Assembly (NCBI GenBank): GCA_964019055.1 | Contig: OZ025223.1 | Span: 310,001-374,000 of the forward strand | Source of the DNA: Anthopleura xanthogrammica | Lineage: Eukaryota > Cnidaria > Anthozoa > Actiniaria > Actiniidae | Reading direction: 5' to 3' | Length of the DNA stretch: 64,000 bases | In this document: one piece after another, positions 23,350 to 64,000 of the stretch | How the letters are laid out: every line of letters starts with the position of its first letter | How positions within the stretch are numbered: the stretch's first letter is position 1 | Translations under genes and position numbers: made by a program | The notes under the pieces: model-generated | The model's input: only the letters and a program-made list of their open reading frames with translations | What the model was told of the DNA's origin: nothing | Databases searched by the model: none

Positions 23350-64000
<40,651 letters not shown>

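Overview
The window is metazoan nuclear DNA: long intron-split genes with GT-AG junctions, abundant microsatellites, tRNA-derived SINEs and small palindromic (MITE-like) elements. The repeat style and the dense intron structure suggest a cnidarian, probably an anthozoan (sea anemone or coral). That is inference; no marker in the window proves the phylum.

Layout. Bases 1-5400 hold no convincing gene and carry a SINE-like copy, a 33-bp minisatellite and an 884-bp perfect GGAT array. A class A GPCR coding exon lies at 5408-6474 (+). Bases 6.5-18 kb are repeat-rich; they contain weak minus-strand coding candidates (9806-10183, 14419-14817, 14861-15120), a large compound tandem array (11.6-12.8 kb) and a perfect CCCAT array (16331-16560). 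A complete seven-exon CHMP2B gene (ESCRT-III subunit, 207 aa) runs from 18313 to 21723 (+). About 1.6 kb downstream begins a very large axonemal outer-arm dynein heavy chain of the DNAH8/DNAH5 class. It occupies 23350 to the window end: 86 putative exons, about 4,451 residues with every exon included, lacking only its C-terminal domain.

The dynein was read exon by exon, and phase is consistent through all junctions. In order it has a charged leader, the tail (DHC_N1), the linker (DHC_N2), AAA1 (GPAGTGKT), AAA2 (GPSGAGKT), AAA3 (GEQGTAKS), AAA4 (GVGGSGKQ), the stalk with microtubule-binding domain, AAA5, AAA6 and the start of the C-terminal region. It would drive ciliary or flagellar beating. 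CHMP2B acts in membrane scission and the GPCR in signalling; nothing in the sequence ties the three together functionally.

The most interesting signals are possible isoform devices inside the dynein gene: a duplicated AAA5 exon (56426-56458 beside 57667-57717), a phase-symmetric Gln/Lys-rich cassette exon between AAA3 and AAA4 (49263-49373), and a 39-bp triplication that repeats an exon end with its splice donor in frame (43356-43472). Also notable are a perfect 46-bp-arm hairpin in an intron, a satellite packed with TGACGT motifs, an intron enriched in TTGCGCA, and a SINE family whose 3' part is tandemly amplified.
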